Below, piece by piece: positions 6,616-13,912 of a stretch of DNA of 17,420 nt. A program made the position numbers and the translations under genes. Positions within the stretch are counted from its first letter, which is position 1; every line of letters begins with the position of its first letter. The DNA comes from Pontimonas sp. (GTDB taxonomy: Bacteria > Actinomycetota > Actinomycetes > Actinomycetales > Microbacteriaceae): assembly GCA_021741925.1 (NCBI GenBank), contig JAIOWW010000011.1, positions 1 through 17,420 on the forward strand, given 5' to 3'. The notes under the pieces are model-generated. The model ran no database searches and was not told where the DNA came from. It saw nothing but the letters and a program-made list of their open reading frames with translations.

Positions 6616-7731
6616 GTGTCAGCGCAGATGAAACTTGTCGACGTAGTCGATGCCCACATCACATCATTCCTTGAGGCCCGCTCGGAAGAGATGTCGACCA
6701 TCTCGCCAGACCTAGAGCACATACTTGCCTACGCCAACAGCATGTTGCGCAGTGGCAAGCGCTTCCGCGCCCGCTTTTGCTATTGGGGCTGGAGGGCAAT
6801 TGACCGAGGTAGTGACGGCGATCCCTACGGCGGGGTTGAGACACTGGAGGACGCCTCCCCCGTGATTGCCTTGGCAACCTCGTTGGAGGTTTTTCACGCA
6901 GCGGCGCTTGTCCACGACGACATCATGGACAATTCCGATACCCGTCGTGGGCTTCCTGCAGCGCACAAAGCTTTCGAGCGCATTCACAAAGACCGCTCGT
7001 ACTCAGGGTCGACCGAGCATTTTGGGACTTCGACGGCTCTCCTCCTGGGGGATCTCCTGTTGGCATGGAGTGACGACCTGCTGACTCTCGCGCTGTCCAA
7101 CCTCTCGCCTGAAATTGTTGCGGCGACCCGATCACAGTTCTCCACCATGCGGCAAGAAGTCACACTCGGCCAATACCTCGATATTCACGAGGAAGCCGCA
7201 TGGCATCACCACGGCGAGGGCGAACGACTCGAACGAGCGCTACGGGTCGTTACCTACAAATCAGCGAAGTACAGCATGGAGGCCCCCCTCCTCATTGGCG
7301 CTTCGCTGGCGGGCGCGAGTCAGGATCAGTTGGGGGATCTCTCGTCGTTCGGTTTGCCCCTGGGTATCGCCTTCCAGCTCCGGGACGATGTCTTGGGTGT
7401 CTTTGGCGATTCGGAGGTGACCGGCAAGCCCTCAGGCGATGACCTCAGAGAAGGCAAGCGGACTGTTCTCATTGCCCGAGCTGAAGCATCCATGCCGGAA
7501 AGCGCGAAGCGTGTATTCAACGAGCTCTTGGGAGATCGATCTCTCGATCCTCAACAAATTGAGGTTATGCAGTCAACCCTTCGGGATACTGGCGCGCTTG
7601 ACGAGGTGGAGAGCATGATCCAGCATTATGCCGACACCGCGATGGCTGCACTTGAGACTGCCCGGATTACGGAAGGGGCTCGGTCGGAGCTTCGCCGCCT
7701 GGCAGATGCAGTGACGAGACGGAGCTCTTAG
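6616..7731 (+). CDS. Polyprenyl diphosphate synthase (IdsA/GGPP synthase type)
   Basis: Trans-type isoprenyl diphosphate synthase that condenses isopentenyl diphosphate with allylic diphosphates to make C15-C20 or longer chains, precursors of carriers such as undecaprenyl phosphate, of menaquinone and of carotenoids. The 371-aa product has both aspartate-rich motifs: the first as HDDIMDNSDTRRG (DDIMD 101-105), the second as FQLRDDVLGVFGD (253-265), followed by GKPSGDDLREGKRT (270-283), a usual sequence after it. The residues just before the first motif are small (HAAALVHDD), which suggests a product longer than farnesyl diphosphate (inference). The GTG start sits 6 bp after a -10 box. The stop overlaps that of the opposing Rv2175c-like gene. 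Equivalent position to mycobacterial idsA2. Exact chain length cannot be read from the sequence. Confidence 0.93.
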   Translation: MSAQMKLVDVVDAHITSFLEARSEEMSTISPDLEHILAYANSMLRSGKRFRARFCYWGWRAIDRGSDGDPYGGVETLEDASPVIALATSLEVFHAAALVHDDIMDNSDTRRGLPAAHKAFERIHKDRSYSGSTEHFGTSTALLLGDLLLAWSDDLLTLALSNLSPEIVAATRSQFSTMRQEVTLGQYLDIHEEAAWHHHGEGERLERALRVVTYKSAKYSMEAPLLIGASLAGASQDQLGDLSSFGLPLGIAFQLRDDVLGVFGDSEVTGKPSGDDLREGKRTVLIARAEASMPESAKRVFNELLGDRSLDPQQIEVMQSTLRDTGALDEVESMIQHYADTAMAALETARITEGARSELRRLADAVTRRSS

Positions 7732-8075
7732 AGCGCAAGGGTTTGCGCAAGCCTTCGCACCTCGGTCTTACGGCCATTCCTCATGGCCTCGATTGGGCTG
7801 GTCCCGAGCGCGTCATCATGCTCAATCAGCCACTCGAGTGCGCTTTCTGATGAAAACCCGCCATCAATAAGGACGAGAGCTGTTCCCTTGAGGTCCGCGA
7901 CGGGAGCATCACCGTCAAGGAAGACGTCGGGAATCCGAAAAACGCCGTCCTCTTTCCGCCCCAGAAGCGCGCGGTCCTCGACCAGGCGATGCACTTTACC
8001 TGGGCTCAGCGAGAGTCGCTCGCACACGTCAGGGACACTGAGCCAGGTAACGGCAGAAGGGGTTGACACGTTCAT
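7728..8075 (-). CDS. Rv2175c-like DNA-binding protein (winged HTH)
   Basis: A 115-aa protein resembling Mycobacterium tuberculosis Rv2175c, a DNA-binding protein phosphorylated by the kinase PknL. Residues 10-40 form a MerR/excisionase-like helix-turn-helix (WLSVPDVCERLSLSPGKVHR), then a short wing (DGVFRIPDVFL), and a C-terminal segment (about 63-112) that in this family reads LKGTxxVLxDxGFxxxEALxWLxxxDxxLxxxPIxAL, closely matched here. In Rv2175c the phosphorylated threonine is near the N-terminus; here T5 and T10 flank the start of the HTH. A PASTA kinase gene lies two genes away, supporting a kinase-substrate pair (inference). It converges with the polyprenyl synthase gene with overlapping stops. 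No strong ribosome site precedes the ATG. Confidence 0.88.
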   Translation of the reverse strand: MNVSTPSAVTWLSVPDVCERLSLSPGKVHRLVEDRALLGRKEDGVFRIPDVFLDGDAPVADLKGTALVLIDGGFSSESALEWLIEHDDALGTSPIEAMRNGRKTEVRRLAQTLAL

Positions 8076-8136
8076 AAGGTTGCCATGGATTCCGCCTCCA
8101 GCGCCAGTTGCGATGCGGAGTGCTCACCACGGTTTA

Positions 8137-8174
8137 ATGTTACAAACAGGTTAACTCCTGTAACATCTGTCACA
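8137..8174. promoter_or_regulatory. Inverted and direct TGTnACA repeats between divergent genes
   Basis: ATGTTACA (8137-8144) and TGTAACAT (8159-8166) form a perfect 8-bp inverted repeat with a 14-bp spacer that itself contains ACAGG/CCTGT arms. A third element, TGTCACA (8168-8174), lies 9 bp from the second in direct orientation (GTAACATCT then GTCACAGTG). The cluster lies between the Rv2175c-like gene and the LysM gene. The GTAACA/GTCACA 9-bp direct repeats resemble sites reported for MtrA, an actinobacterial cell-wall response regulator; that assignment is inference. Confidence 0.55.
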
Positions 8175-8197
8175 GTGATTGACTCAGGTACCATCCT

Positions 8198-9757
8198 GTG
8201 TCAGCGTTGTTATACGGAGCGTCGCTACGCCTCACAGTGCTGCGCCACGAAACGATGGAAGACATGACACACCAGGACCCCCACCTCCCTCAGACTGAGA
8301 CTTCCGAGGAATCACTCGAGCACTCAGTTTTCCGGGGTCTCTCTCCGCGGCTCGACACTTTCCAGGATTGCGAGAGCAGCTCAGGCGCTCTGTCCCGGGG
8401 GCTCATGGGTGCACTCCCCTTCGTCATGACAGGAACACTGGCCACGAGCGCCATCGTCACCCCTGGCCTCGTCCAGCACTCTGCGACCCCTGAGGATTCT
8501 GCTGAGGGAGGGGACCACGCGAACGACCAACGGCCAGGATTTGGCGAGCGACTCTCGGGAGCTTTCCTTCCGGTCGCCCACTCTGTTCTCTCCACGGTTC
8601 GACCCGACCTTCCCGCGACTTACGTGGTGCAAGACGGCGACACTATTTCCTCAATAGCGGACAGTTTCGGGATTCCCACGCCCGCTGTCTTGACCCTCAA
8701 CGGTTTGAGTTGGAATGCTCTCCTTCACCCCGGACAGGTTCTCAAGCTGAGCGCGGAGCCGACAAAGAAGGCAGCCGCATCCCCCGCTCGAGTTGCGGGT
8801 AACGGCTACGTTGTCCAAAACGGTGAAACGGTGAGTACCATCGCGGATCGTTTGGGAATATCGACGACCGCCCTCACCGATGCGAACAACCTCGATACCG
8901 ACGCCACCATTTATGCCGGGCAGATGATTCGCATCCCTGGCACGACAGCTCCTGTAGTCGAGCGCAATGCTGACACCCTGATGCCCGCCCTGGCCTCTGA
9001 GCCGACCATCATCCCGGCCTCTGCCGAGTCGACTGATCAGGTGATGTCAAGCGAGGACGAGAGCGACGAGCCAGAGGGACCCGCCGACGAAACCAGCGAG
9101 GTTTTCGATGCCGCCGATATTGAGTTGGCAGAAAAGCCCGCACTTATCACCGTGAAGGTTCCCTCCCCCCAAGCCCCCGTCGTGGAGAAGAAAGTGACAC
9201 CCGTTGCGGCTCCCGTCACAAAGAAAGAGGCGCCCGCGCCCAGCCCAACACCGGTTGCGCCTGCAGAGTCTGAGCCCGAGCCAGAGGAGAGCGTCAGCGA
9301 AGCAGAACCAACATCATCCGTCGGGCAACCTGTCACGGGAAGCGTGACACCGCTCAACGATGAACGACGTGCCAACGCCCAAATTATTGTGAACGTAGGC
9401 CGAGAGATGGGGATCTCGGACTATGGAATTGTCATCGCCTTGGCCACGGCAATGCAAGAGTCATCGTTGCGCAACATCAACTGGGGTGACCGCGACTCAG
9501 TGGGTCTCTACCAGCAACGCCCTTCCTCTGGGTGGGGAACCGTCGACCAGATCATGGATCCGGTTTACGCGACCAAGCTCTTCTTCGGTGGCCCCAACAA
9601 CCCCAACAAAGGCAAGACCCGAGGCTTGCTGGACATCGCCGGCTGGGAATCCATGACTCTGACAGTCGCGGCCCAAAGAGTCCAAATTTCTGCCTACCCC
9701 GACGCCTACGCGAAGTGGGAGCCCAGCGCCTGGGCCTGGCTTTATGAATTGACCTAG
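8198..9757 (+). CDS. LysM-domain protein with C-terminal lysozyme-like domain
   Basis: Predicted cell-wall-associated protein of up to 519 aa. A polar N-terminus is followed by one hydrophobic segment (about 68-92) that anchors or exports it, two LysM peptidoglycan-binding repeats (YVVQDGDTISSIADSFG at 142-158 with the rest to 186; YVVQNGETVSTIADRLG at 204-220 with the rest to 248), an acidic Pro/Glu/Ala-rich linker (about 250-390), and a C-terminal domain (about 393-519) with AMQESSL (candidate catalytic E421), GLYQQRPSSGWG and YPDAYAKWEP. That domain is common in actinobacterial secreted proteins and looks like a lytic transglycosylase or lysozyme fold (inference). The start is uncertain: GTG 8198 gives the longest frame but a poor ribosome site; ATG 8255 and ATG 8264 (GGAAG just upstream) are alternatives and give a more typical N-terminus. 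Directly upstream of the PASTA kinase. Confidence 0.85.
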   Translation: MSALLYGASLRLTVLRHETMEDMTHQDPHLPQTETSEESLEHSVFRGLSPRLDTFQDCESSSGALSRGLMGALPFVMTGTLATSAIVTPGLVQHSATPEDSAEGGDHANDQRPGFGERLSGAFLPVAHSVLSTVRPDLPATYVVQDGDTISSIADSFGIPTPAVLTLNGLSWNALLHPGQVLKLSAEPTKKAAASPARVAGNGYVVQNGETVSTIADRLGISTTALTDANNLDTDATIYAGQMIRIPGTTAPVVERNADTLMPALASEPTIIPASAESTDQVMSSEDESDEPEGPADETSEVFDAADIELAEKPALITVKVPSPQAPVVEKKVTPVAAPVTKKEAPAPSPTPVAPAESEPEPEESVSEAEPTSSVGQPVTGSVTPLNDERRANAQIIVNVGREMGISDYGIVIALATAMQESSLRNINWGDRDSVGLYQQRPSSGWGTVDQIMDPVYATKLFFGGPNNPNKGKTRGLLDIAGWESMTLTVAAQRVQISAYPDAYAKWEPSAWAWLYELT

Positions 9758-9771
9758 TGGAGTGGCAACAC

Positions 9772-9790
9772 CAGGGCTGACTAAGCCCTG
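9772..9790. promoter_or_regulatory. Perfect 7-bp stem-loop between LysM gene and kinase gene
   Basis: CAGGGCT (9772-9778) and AGCCCTG (9784-9790) are perfect inverted arms around GACTA. No T tract follows, so it is a poor intrinsic terminator. It ends 2 bp before the kinase -10 box, where it could be an operator or an attenuating hairpin. Confidence 0.5.
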
Positions 9791-9792
9791 CG

Positions 9793-9798
9793 TACAAT
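9793..9798 (+). promoter_or_regulatory. Candidate -10 box for a leaderless kinase transcript
   Basis: TACAAT, close to the TATAAT consensus, ends 7 bases before the ATG at 9806, so the transcript would begin at the start codon. No ribosome site or clear -35 box is present. Confidence 0.55.
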
Positions 9799-9805
9799 CC
9801 AGAGA

Positions 9806-11776
9806 ATGGATACTCCACCTTCTGACCCGCTCCTTGGCAGGCTGGTGGATAAGCGCTATCTGATCGAGCGCAAAGTGGCTCGTGGCGGCATGGCTACCGT
9901 GTACCAAGCGATGGATCAACGTCTCGAGAGACCTGTCGCCATCAAGATCATGCATCCCCACCTCGCAGAGGATGGCGACTTCACGAAACGGTTTATCCAG
10001 GAAGCTCGGCAAGCTGCCAGGCTTGCCCACCCCAACATTGTCAACGTCTTTGATCAGGGCCAGGACGGTTCCATAACGTTCATCGTCATGGAATTCCTGC
10101 CCGGCATTACCCTCCGGGACCTTCTTCAAGACTTTGGCGCCCTCACTCCCGCTCAGACTGTGGACATTGTTCGTGCGGTGCTCCAGGGTCTCGATGCCGC
10201 ACACTCTGCAGGCATCGTCCACCGCGACTTGAAACCGGAGAACGTCCTCCTCGCCGACGATGGGCGTATCAAGATTGCTGATTTTGGTCTCGCTCGAGCC
10301 TCGACCCATAACACCGCAACCTCGCAAGCTCTGCTGGGAACCATCGCATACCTGAGCCCTGAGTTAATCAGTCGCGGCGAGGCTGATCTACGCAGCGACA
10401 TCTATGCGCTGGGCATCATGATGTTTGAGATGCTGACGGGTTCGCAGCCTTACCAAGGTGACCAAGCAATAACCATCGCCTACCAGCATCAGAACGACAT
10501 CGTTCCCGCGCCCAGTTCAAAAAGCCCGACTATCCCCGCTCAATTCGATCAGCTCGTGGACTGGTGCACCAGGCGCTCTCCTGATGAGCGACCCCCTCAC
10601 GCCAGGGCGGTGTTGGAGCACCTGGTGGAGATCGAGAAGCTCTTGGGCTCTGCTTCGCTGGCCACCGCGACTATGGACCTCAATCAAACGGTGGCGATGA
10701 CGCAAAAGCTCTCCCCGCTTGATGCGCAGGAAACAGAGGTACTGAGCCCGAAGTCTGCAGTCTTTGATGGCTTGGAGCCCGCTCCCACCGAAGCCATCAC
10801 CCTTGATGAGGTGCCCCCGCAGGAACCGGTCCGAGAACGCAGACCACCTCGAGGCAGGCGTCTGGCGACACTCGGAACCCTTGTCCTTCTTCTCATCCTC
10901 GGCGGTGGAGGTGGGGCCGCGTGGTGGTGGTTCTCGGGGCCCGGCGCACTTGTGAGTGTGCCCGACGTGGCAGGAACCTCAGTGCTCGAGGCAACCGCCA
11001 CACTCGTGGAGGCAGAGCTTACGGTTTCCGACACTGTGTTGGAGGAGTTTGACCTTGTGCTCCCCGAGGGGACAGTAAAGGGAACGAAGCCGGGTGCGGG
11101 AACTGAGATTGAGAAGAACAGTGAAATTAGCCTAATCGTCTCTCTGGGGCCAAACCCGGTGGCCGTTCCCGCAATTTCTGGGCAAACTTTGGACGAAGTC
11201 CGAAACTCACTCGAAGCCGTGAATCTGATTCTCGGGACGACAAGCCCCGAGTTCAACGACTTCGTCGAGCGAGGATCAGTACTGCGTCTTGTTGATGACG
11301 CCAACACGACTCTCGCCGCCGGATCACAAGTGCTTGCCGGTTCGACTGTCAATGCGGTGGTATCCGCCGGGGCACTCCCCGATGTCACGGGACTACCAGT
11401 CGACGAGGCTCGCGAAATACTCCAGTCCGCCGGCGTGACCGGGGTGGTGGGCGGCGATGGCGCCTTCTCCGACACCGTTCCCGAAGGCTACGTCGTCGAG
11501 GTCTCGCTTCCCGCGGGTGCAACGGTGCGGCCCGGGGACACTCTCACTCTTATCGTGTCGAGGGGTCCAGAGCTCGTCATGATTCCCGATTTGGTCGGAG
11601 AGACCATTGCGGATGCCAAGGACATCTTGGAGGGGCTGGGCTTCGAGGTCGAAGTCCGCTCAGAGTTCCCAGAATCTGATTGGGATCGATCCTTCGCTCG
11701 AGTGACCAGTTTGAGCCCCAGTTCTGGGCAAGAGGTCGCCAAAGGCACCCTGGTGATTATCCGCAGCTTCGTTTAG
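9806..11776 (+). CDS. PASTA-domain serine/threonine protein kinase (PknB/PknL type)
   Basis: Membrane receptor kinase of 656 aa that couples cell wall state to phosphorylation inside the cell. Cytoplasmic kinase domain (about 17-280): glycine loop ARGGMATVY (25-33), VAIK with the ATP lysine K47, HRDLKPEN (139-146, catalytic D141), DFG (159-161), a Thr/Ser-rich activation loop (STHNTATSQALLGT), SPE (184-186). A Thr-rich juxtamembrane linker (about 281-350) and one membrane segment (about 354-376) follow. Outside are four PASTA repeats (about 381-448, 449-522, 523-588, 589-656), which in this family bind muropeptides or lipid II. The second repeat is the most divergent. The likely substrate is the nearby Rv2175c-like protein. 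The stop overlaps that of the opposing DAHP synthase gene. M. tuberculosis PknL, in the syntenic place, lacks PASTA repeats. Confidence 0.96.
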   Translation: MDTPPSDPLLGRLVDKRYLIERKVARGGMATVYQAMDQRLERPVAIKIMHPHLAEDGDFTKRFIQEARQAARLAHPNIVNVFDQGQDGSITFIVMEFLPGITLRDLLQDFGALTPAQTVDIVRAVLQGLDAAHSAGIVHRDLKPENVLLADDGRIKIADFGLARASTHNTATSQALLGTIAYLSPELISRGEADLRSDIYALGIMMFEMLTGSQPYQGDQAITIAYQHQNDIVPAPSSKSPTIPAQFDQLVDWCTRRSPDERPPHARAVLEHLVEIEKLLGSASLATATMDLNQTVAMTQKLSPLDAQETEVLSPKSAVFDGLEPAPTEAITLDEVPPQEPVRERRPPRGRRLATLGTLVLLLILGGGGGAAWWWFSGPGALVSVPDVAGTSVLEATATLVEAELTVSDTVLEEFDLVLPEGTVKGTKPGAGTEIEKNSEISLIVSLGPNPVAVPAISGQTLDEVRNSLEAVNLILGTTSPEFNDFVERGSVLRLVDDANTTLAAGSQVLAGSTVNAVVSAGALPDVTGLPVDEAREILQSAGVTGVVGGDGAFSDTVPEGYVVEVSLPAGATVRPGDTLTLIVSRGPELVMIPDLVGETIADAKDILEGLGFEVEVRSEFPESDWDRSFARVTSLSPSSGQEVAKGTLVIIRSFV

Positions 11777-13149
11777 CGGTGACTGAGCTCTTCTGCGACG
11801 AGGAATGCTAGCTCGAGTGACTGCTGGTGGTTCAAGCGCGGGTCACATAGGGACTCGTACCGGGTTTCTAGGCCCAGTTCATCGATGTTCTGAGAACCGC
11901 CCAAACACTCGGTCACGTCATCGCCGGTGAGTTCAACGTGGATTCCGCCGGGGTGAGTGCCCACCTCTCGGTGCGCCTCAAAGAATCCCTTCACTTCGTC
12001 CACAACATCGTCAAAACGGCGGGTCTTGTAGCCGGTCTGAGTCGTCATGCCGTTGCCATGCATGGGATCTGAAACCCACAGCGGGGTAATCCCTAGCTCC
12101 TGCGACGCTGTCAACAGCGGTGGGAGCTTCTCACGAATCTCCCCCGCACCCATCCTGGTGATGAAGGTGAGGCGGCCTGGTTCACGTCCAGGATCCAGTT
12201 GGTCAGAAAGCTTCTTCAGCGTGTCCGGAGTACTGGAGGGCCCAAGCTTCACGCCGATCGGGTTCCTGACGCGAGAGAAGAAGTCAACATGAGCGCCATC
12301 GAGTTCCCTGGTGCGTTCACCAATCCACAGGAAGTGACCCGAGGTGACATAGGGCAGACCTGTGCGAGAGTCGATTCGCGTCAGAGCCCGCTCGTATTCC
12401 ATCAGCAAACCTTCATGGCTTGCATAGAACTCGACCCGTTTGAGTTCGTCAAAATCGGCTCCCGCGGCTTCCATAAACTTCACCGCTCGGTCAATCTCGC
12501 GCGCCAAACCTTCGTAACGAGCATTCGCAGGGTTCTCTGCAAAACCCTTGTTCCAGCTGTGCACCATCCGCAAGTCAGCAAAACCACCTTGCGTGAAAGC
12601 TCTGATGAGATTCAGGGTCGAGGCAGCCGTGTGGTAACCCTGGAGCATCCGGGCGGGGTCTGGAGTCCGAGACTCCTCGTTGAAGTCGTAGCCATTCACG
12701 ATGTCCCCGCGGTATGCGGGGAGTGTGACACCATCACGCGTCTCATCGTCGTTCGATCGAGGCTTCGCAAACTGTCCAGCCATCCGACCCATCTTCACAA
12801 TGGGAAGCGACGCACCATACGTAAGCACCACAGCCATCTGAAGGATCGTTTTCACCCGATTGCGAATCTTGTCCGCAGTGGCGCCAGCGAACGTCTCGGC
12901 GCAATCACCGCCCTGTAACAAGAACGCTTCACCCCGCGCCGCGCGAGCAAGCCGGTCACGCAACATGTCGACTTCGCCGGCAAAAACTAAAGGAGGAACG
13001 GTGGCAAGTTCCGACACGACAGCTGCAGCCGCGCTAGCGTCAGGCCACTGGGGTTGCTGCTTAACAGGCAGGGTTCGCCAATGATCCAGACCCGCAACGA
13101 CCTGGGGGTCTGGTGTCACGACGTGTTCGCTGTAATCCACTATGTCCAT
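11773..13149 (-). CDS. aroG: Class II 3-deoxy-7-phosphoheptulonate (DAHP) synthase
   Basis: First enzyme of the shikimate pathway: condenses phosphoenolpyruvate and erythrose 4-phosphate to DAHP for aromatic amino acids. The 458-aa product is the usual size and shows the class II signatures: LDHWRTLPVKQQPQWPD near the N-terminus, LLQGGDCAETF, MGRMAGQFAKPRS, DLRMVHSWN, EFYASHEGLLMEYE, SGHFLWIGERTR, NPIGVKLGPS, WVSDPMHGN and HPGGIHVELTGDDVTECLGG, which hold the metal- and substrate-binding residues. The ATG at 13147-13149 has AGGA directly adjacent; the GTG three codons in (13138-13140) is better spaced from that site and is a possible true start. A TAGGCT -10-like box lies at 13177-13182. Corresponds to mycobacterial Rv2178c in a conserved neighbourhood. 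Confidence 0.97.
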   Translation of the reverse strand: MDIVDYSEHVVTPDPQVVAGLDHWRTLPVKQQPQWPDASAAAAVVSELATVPPLVFAGEVDMLRDRLARAARGEAFLLQGGDCAETFAGATADKIRNRVKTILQMAVVLTYGASLPIVKMGRMAGQFAKPRSNDDETRDGVTLPAYRGDIVNGYDFNEESRTPDPARMLQGYHTAASTLNLIRAFTQGGFADLRMVHSWNKGFAENPANARYEGLAREIDRAVKFMEAAGADFDELKRVEFYASHEGLLMEYERALTRIDSRTGLPYVTSGHFLWIGERTRELDGAHVDFFSRVRNPIGVKLGPSSTPDTLKKLSDQLDPGREPGRLTFITRMGAGEIREKLPPLLTASQELGITPLWVSDPMHGNGMTTQTGYKTRRFDDVVDEVKGFFEAHREVGTHPGGIHVELTGDDVTECLGGSQNIDELGLETRYESLCDPRLNHQQSLELAFLVAEELSHR

Positions 13150-13176
13150 TCCTGTTGTGGCCCGAGGCCGAAGAAC

Positions 13177-13182
13177 AGCCTA
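13177..13182 (-). promoter_or_regulatory. Candidate -10 box of the DAHP synthase gene
   Basis: TAGGCT on the minus strand, the same hexamer as in front of the polyprenyl synthase gene, about 28 bp before the ATG. No -35 match is visible, so support is weak. Confidence 0.3.
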
Positions 13183-13207
13183 CTCGTGGCTCCGCGTGAG
13201 CTCTGTG

Positions 13208-13885
13208 TCAGGCCTGCTGTCTTCTGATGGTCGACGCATAGACGTCGACATACTCTTGCTCGCTCAGTTTGTTCATTTCGTAGATGATTTCGTCCGTGAT
13301 CGACCGCAACACAAAACGGTCGCCTTCCATCCCTTCAAAACGGGAAAAATCGAGTGGCTCACCGATAACAACGCCCACTCGGTGCACCTTAGGGATGGTG
13401 GACCCCAAAGGCATTACTTTCTCGGTTCCGATGACTGCAGCGGGAATGACAGGTACGTGGGCTTCGAGAATCATGCGAGCCACACCAGTTCGCCCCCGGT
13501 ACATTCGACCATCCGGACTTCGCGTGCCTTCGGGATAAATAGCTAAGACGCCACCTGCGGCGAGAATCTGGAGTCCCGCATTCAGAGAGGCCTCCGATGC
13601 CTTACCCCCGGACCGGTCAATCGGAAGTTGCCCTGCGGAGGTCATGAAAAAACGAATCAACCAACCTTTGATGCCCTTACCGGTGAAGTAATCACTCTTT
13701 GCCAGGAACGCCATTTGGCGATCAATCATCAAGGGCAGAAAGACGGAATCCACGAACGACAAATGGTTGCACACCACAATCAGCGGGCCAGTTCGCGGGA
13801 CATTTTCAAGCCCCTTCACCCACGGGCGAAACACCGTAGTGAGCAAGGGGCCAATCACCCAATGCTTCATCAACCAATAGAACAC
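13208..13885 (-). CDS. plsC: 1-acyl-sn-glycerol-3-phosphate acyltransferase (PlsC family)
   Basis: Membrane-associated acyltransferase that makes phosphatidic acid from lysophosphatidic acid in phospholipid synthesis. The 225-aa product has the acyltransferase block I NHLSFVD (40-46, catalytic H41 and D46, the HX4D motif), block III YPEGTRSPDG (117-126) and the follow-on RGRTGVARM. The N-terminal 20 residues are hydrophobic and aromatic. GTG start at 13883-13885 with an excellent ribosome site (GGAGG, 5 bases away), which decides this start. It lies 58 bp before the DAHP synthase gene and 27 bp after the glucokinase stop on the same strand. Exact acyl acceptor is inferred from the family. Confidence 0.93.
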   Translation of the reverse strand: MFYWLMKHWVIGPLLTTVFRPWVKGLENVPRTGPLIVVCNHLSFVDSVFLPLMIDRQMAFLAKSDYFTGKGIKGWLIRFFMTSAGQLPIDRSGGKASEASLNAGLQILAAGGVLAIYPEGTRSPDGRMYRGRTGVARMILEAHVPVIPAAVIGTEKVMPLGSTIPKVHRVGVVIGEPLDFSRFEGMEGDRFVLRSITDEIIYEMNKLSEQEYVDVYASTIRRQQA

Positions 13886-13912
13886 ATGCGCCTCCGGAGT
13901 AGAGCTTCCAGA

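Noticed and set aside
6546..6722. N-terminal extension of the DUF3040 frame.
   Set aside because: It overlaps the divergent polyprenyl synthase gene and its promoter. The canonical MPLSEHEQRLLEEMERNL start with a strong ribosome site is downstream.
9497..10327. A 276-codon minus-strand frame spanning the LysM gene end and the kinase start.
   Set aside because: It crosses two secure plus-strand genes and the intergenic promoter, and shows no family signature.
10684..11475. A 263-codon minus-strand frame opposite the kinase PASTA region.
   Set aside because: Ser/Thr/Pro-rich shadow of the well-supported kinase gene, with no recognisable domain.
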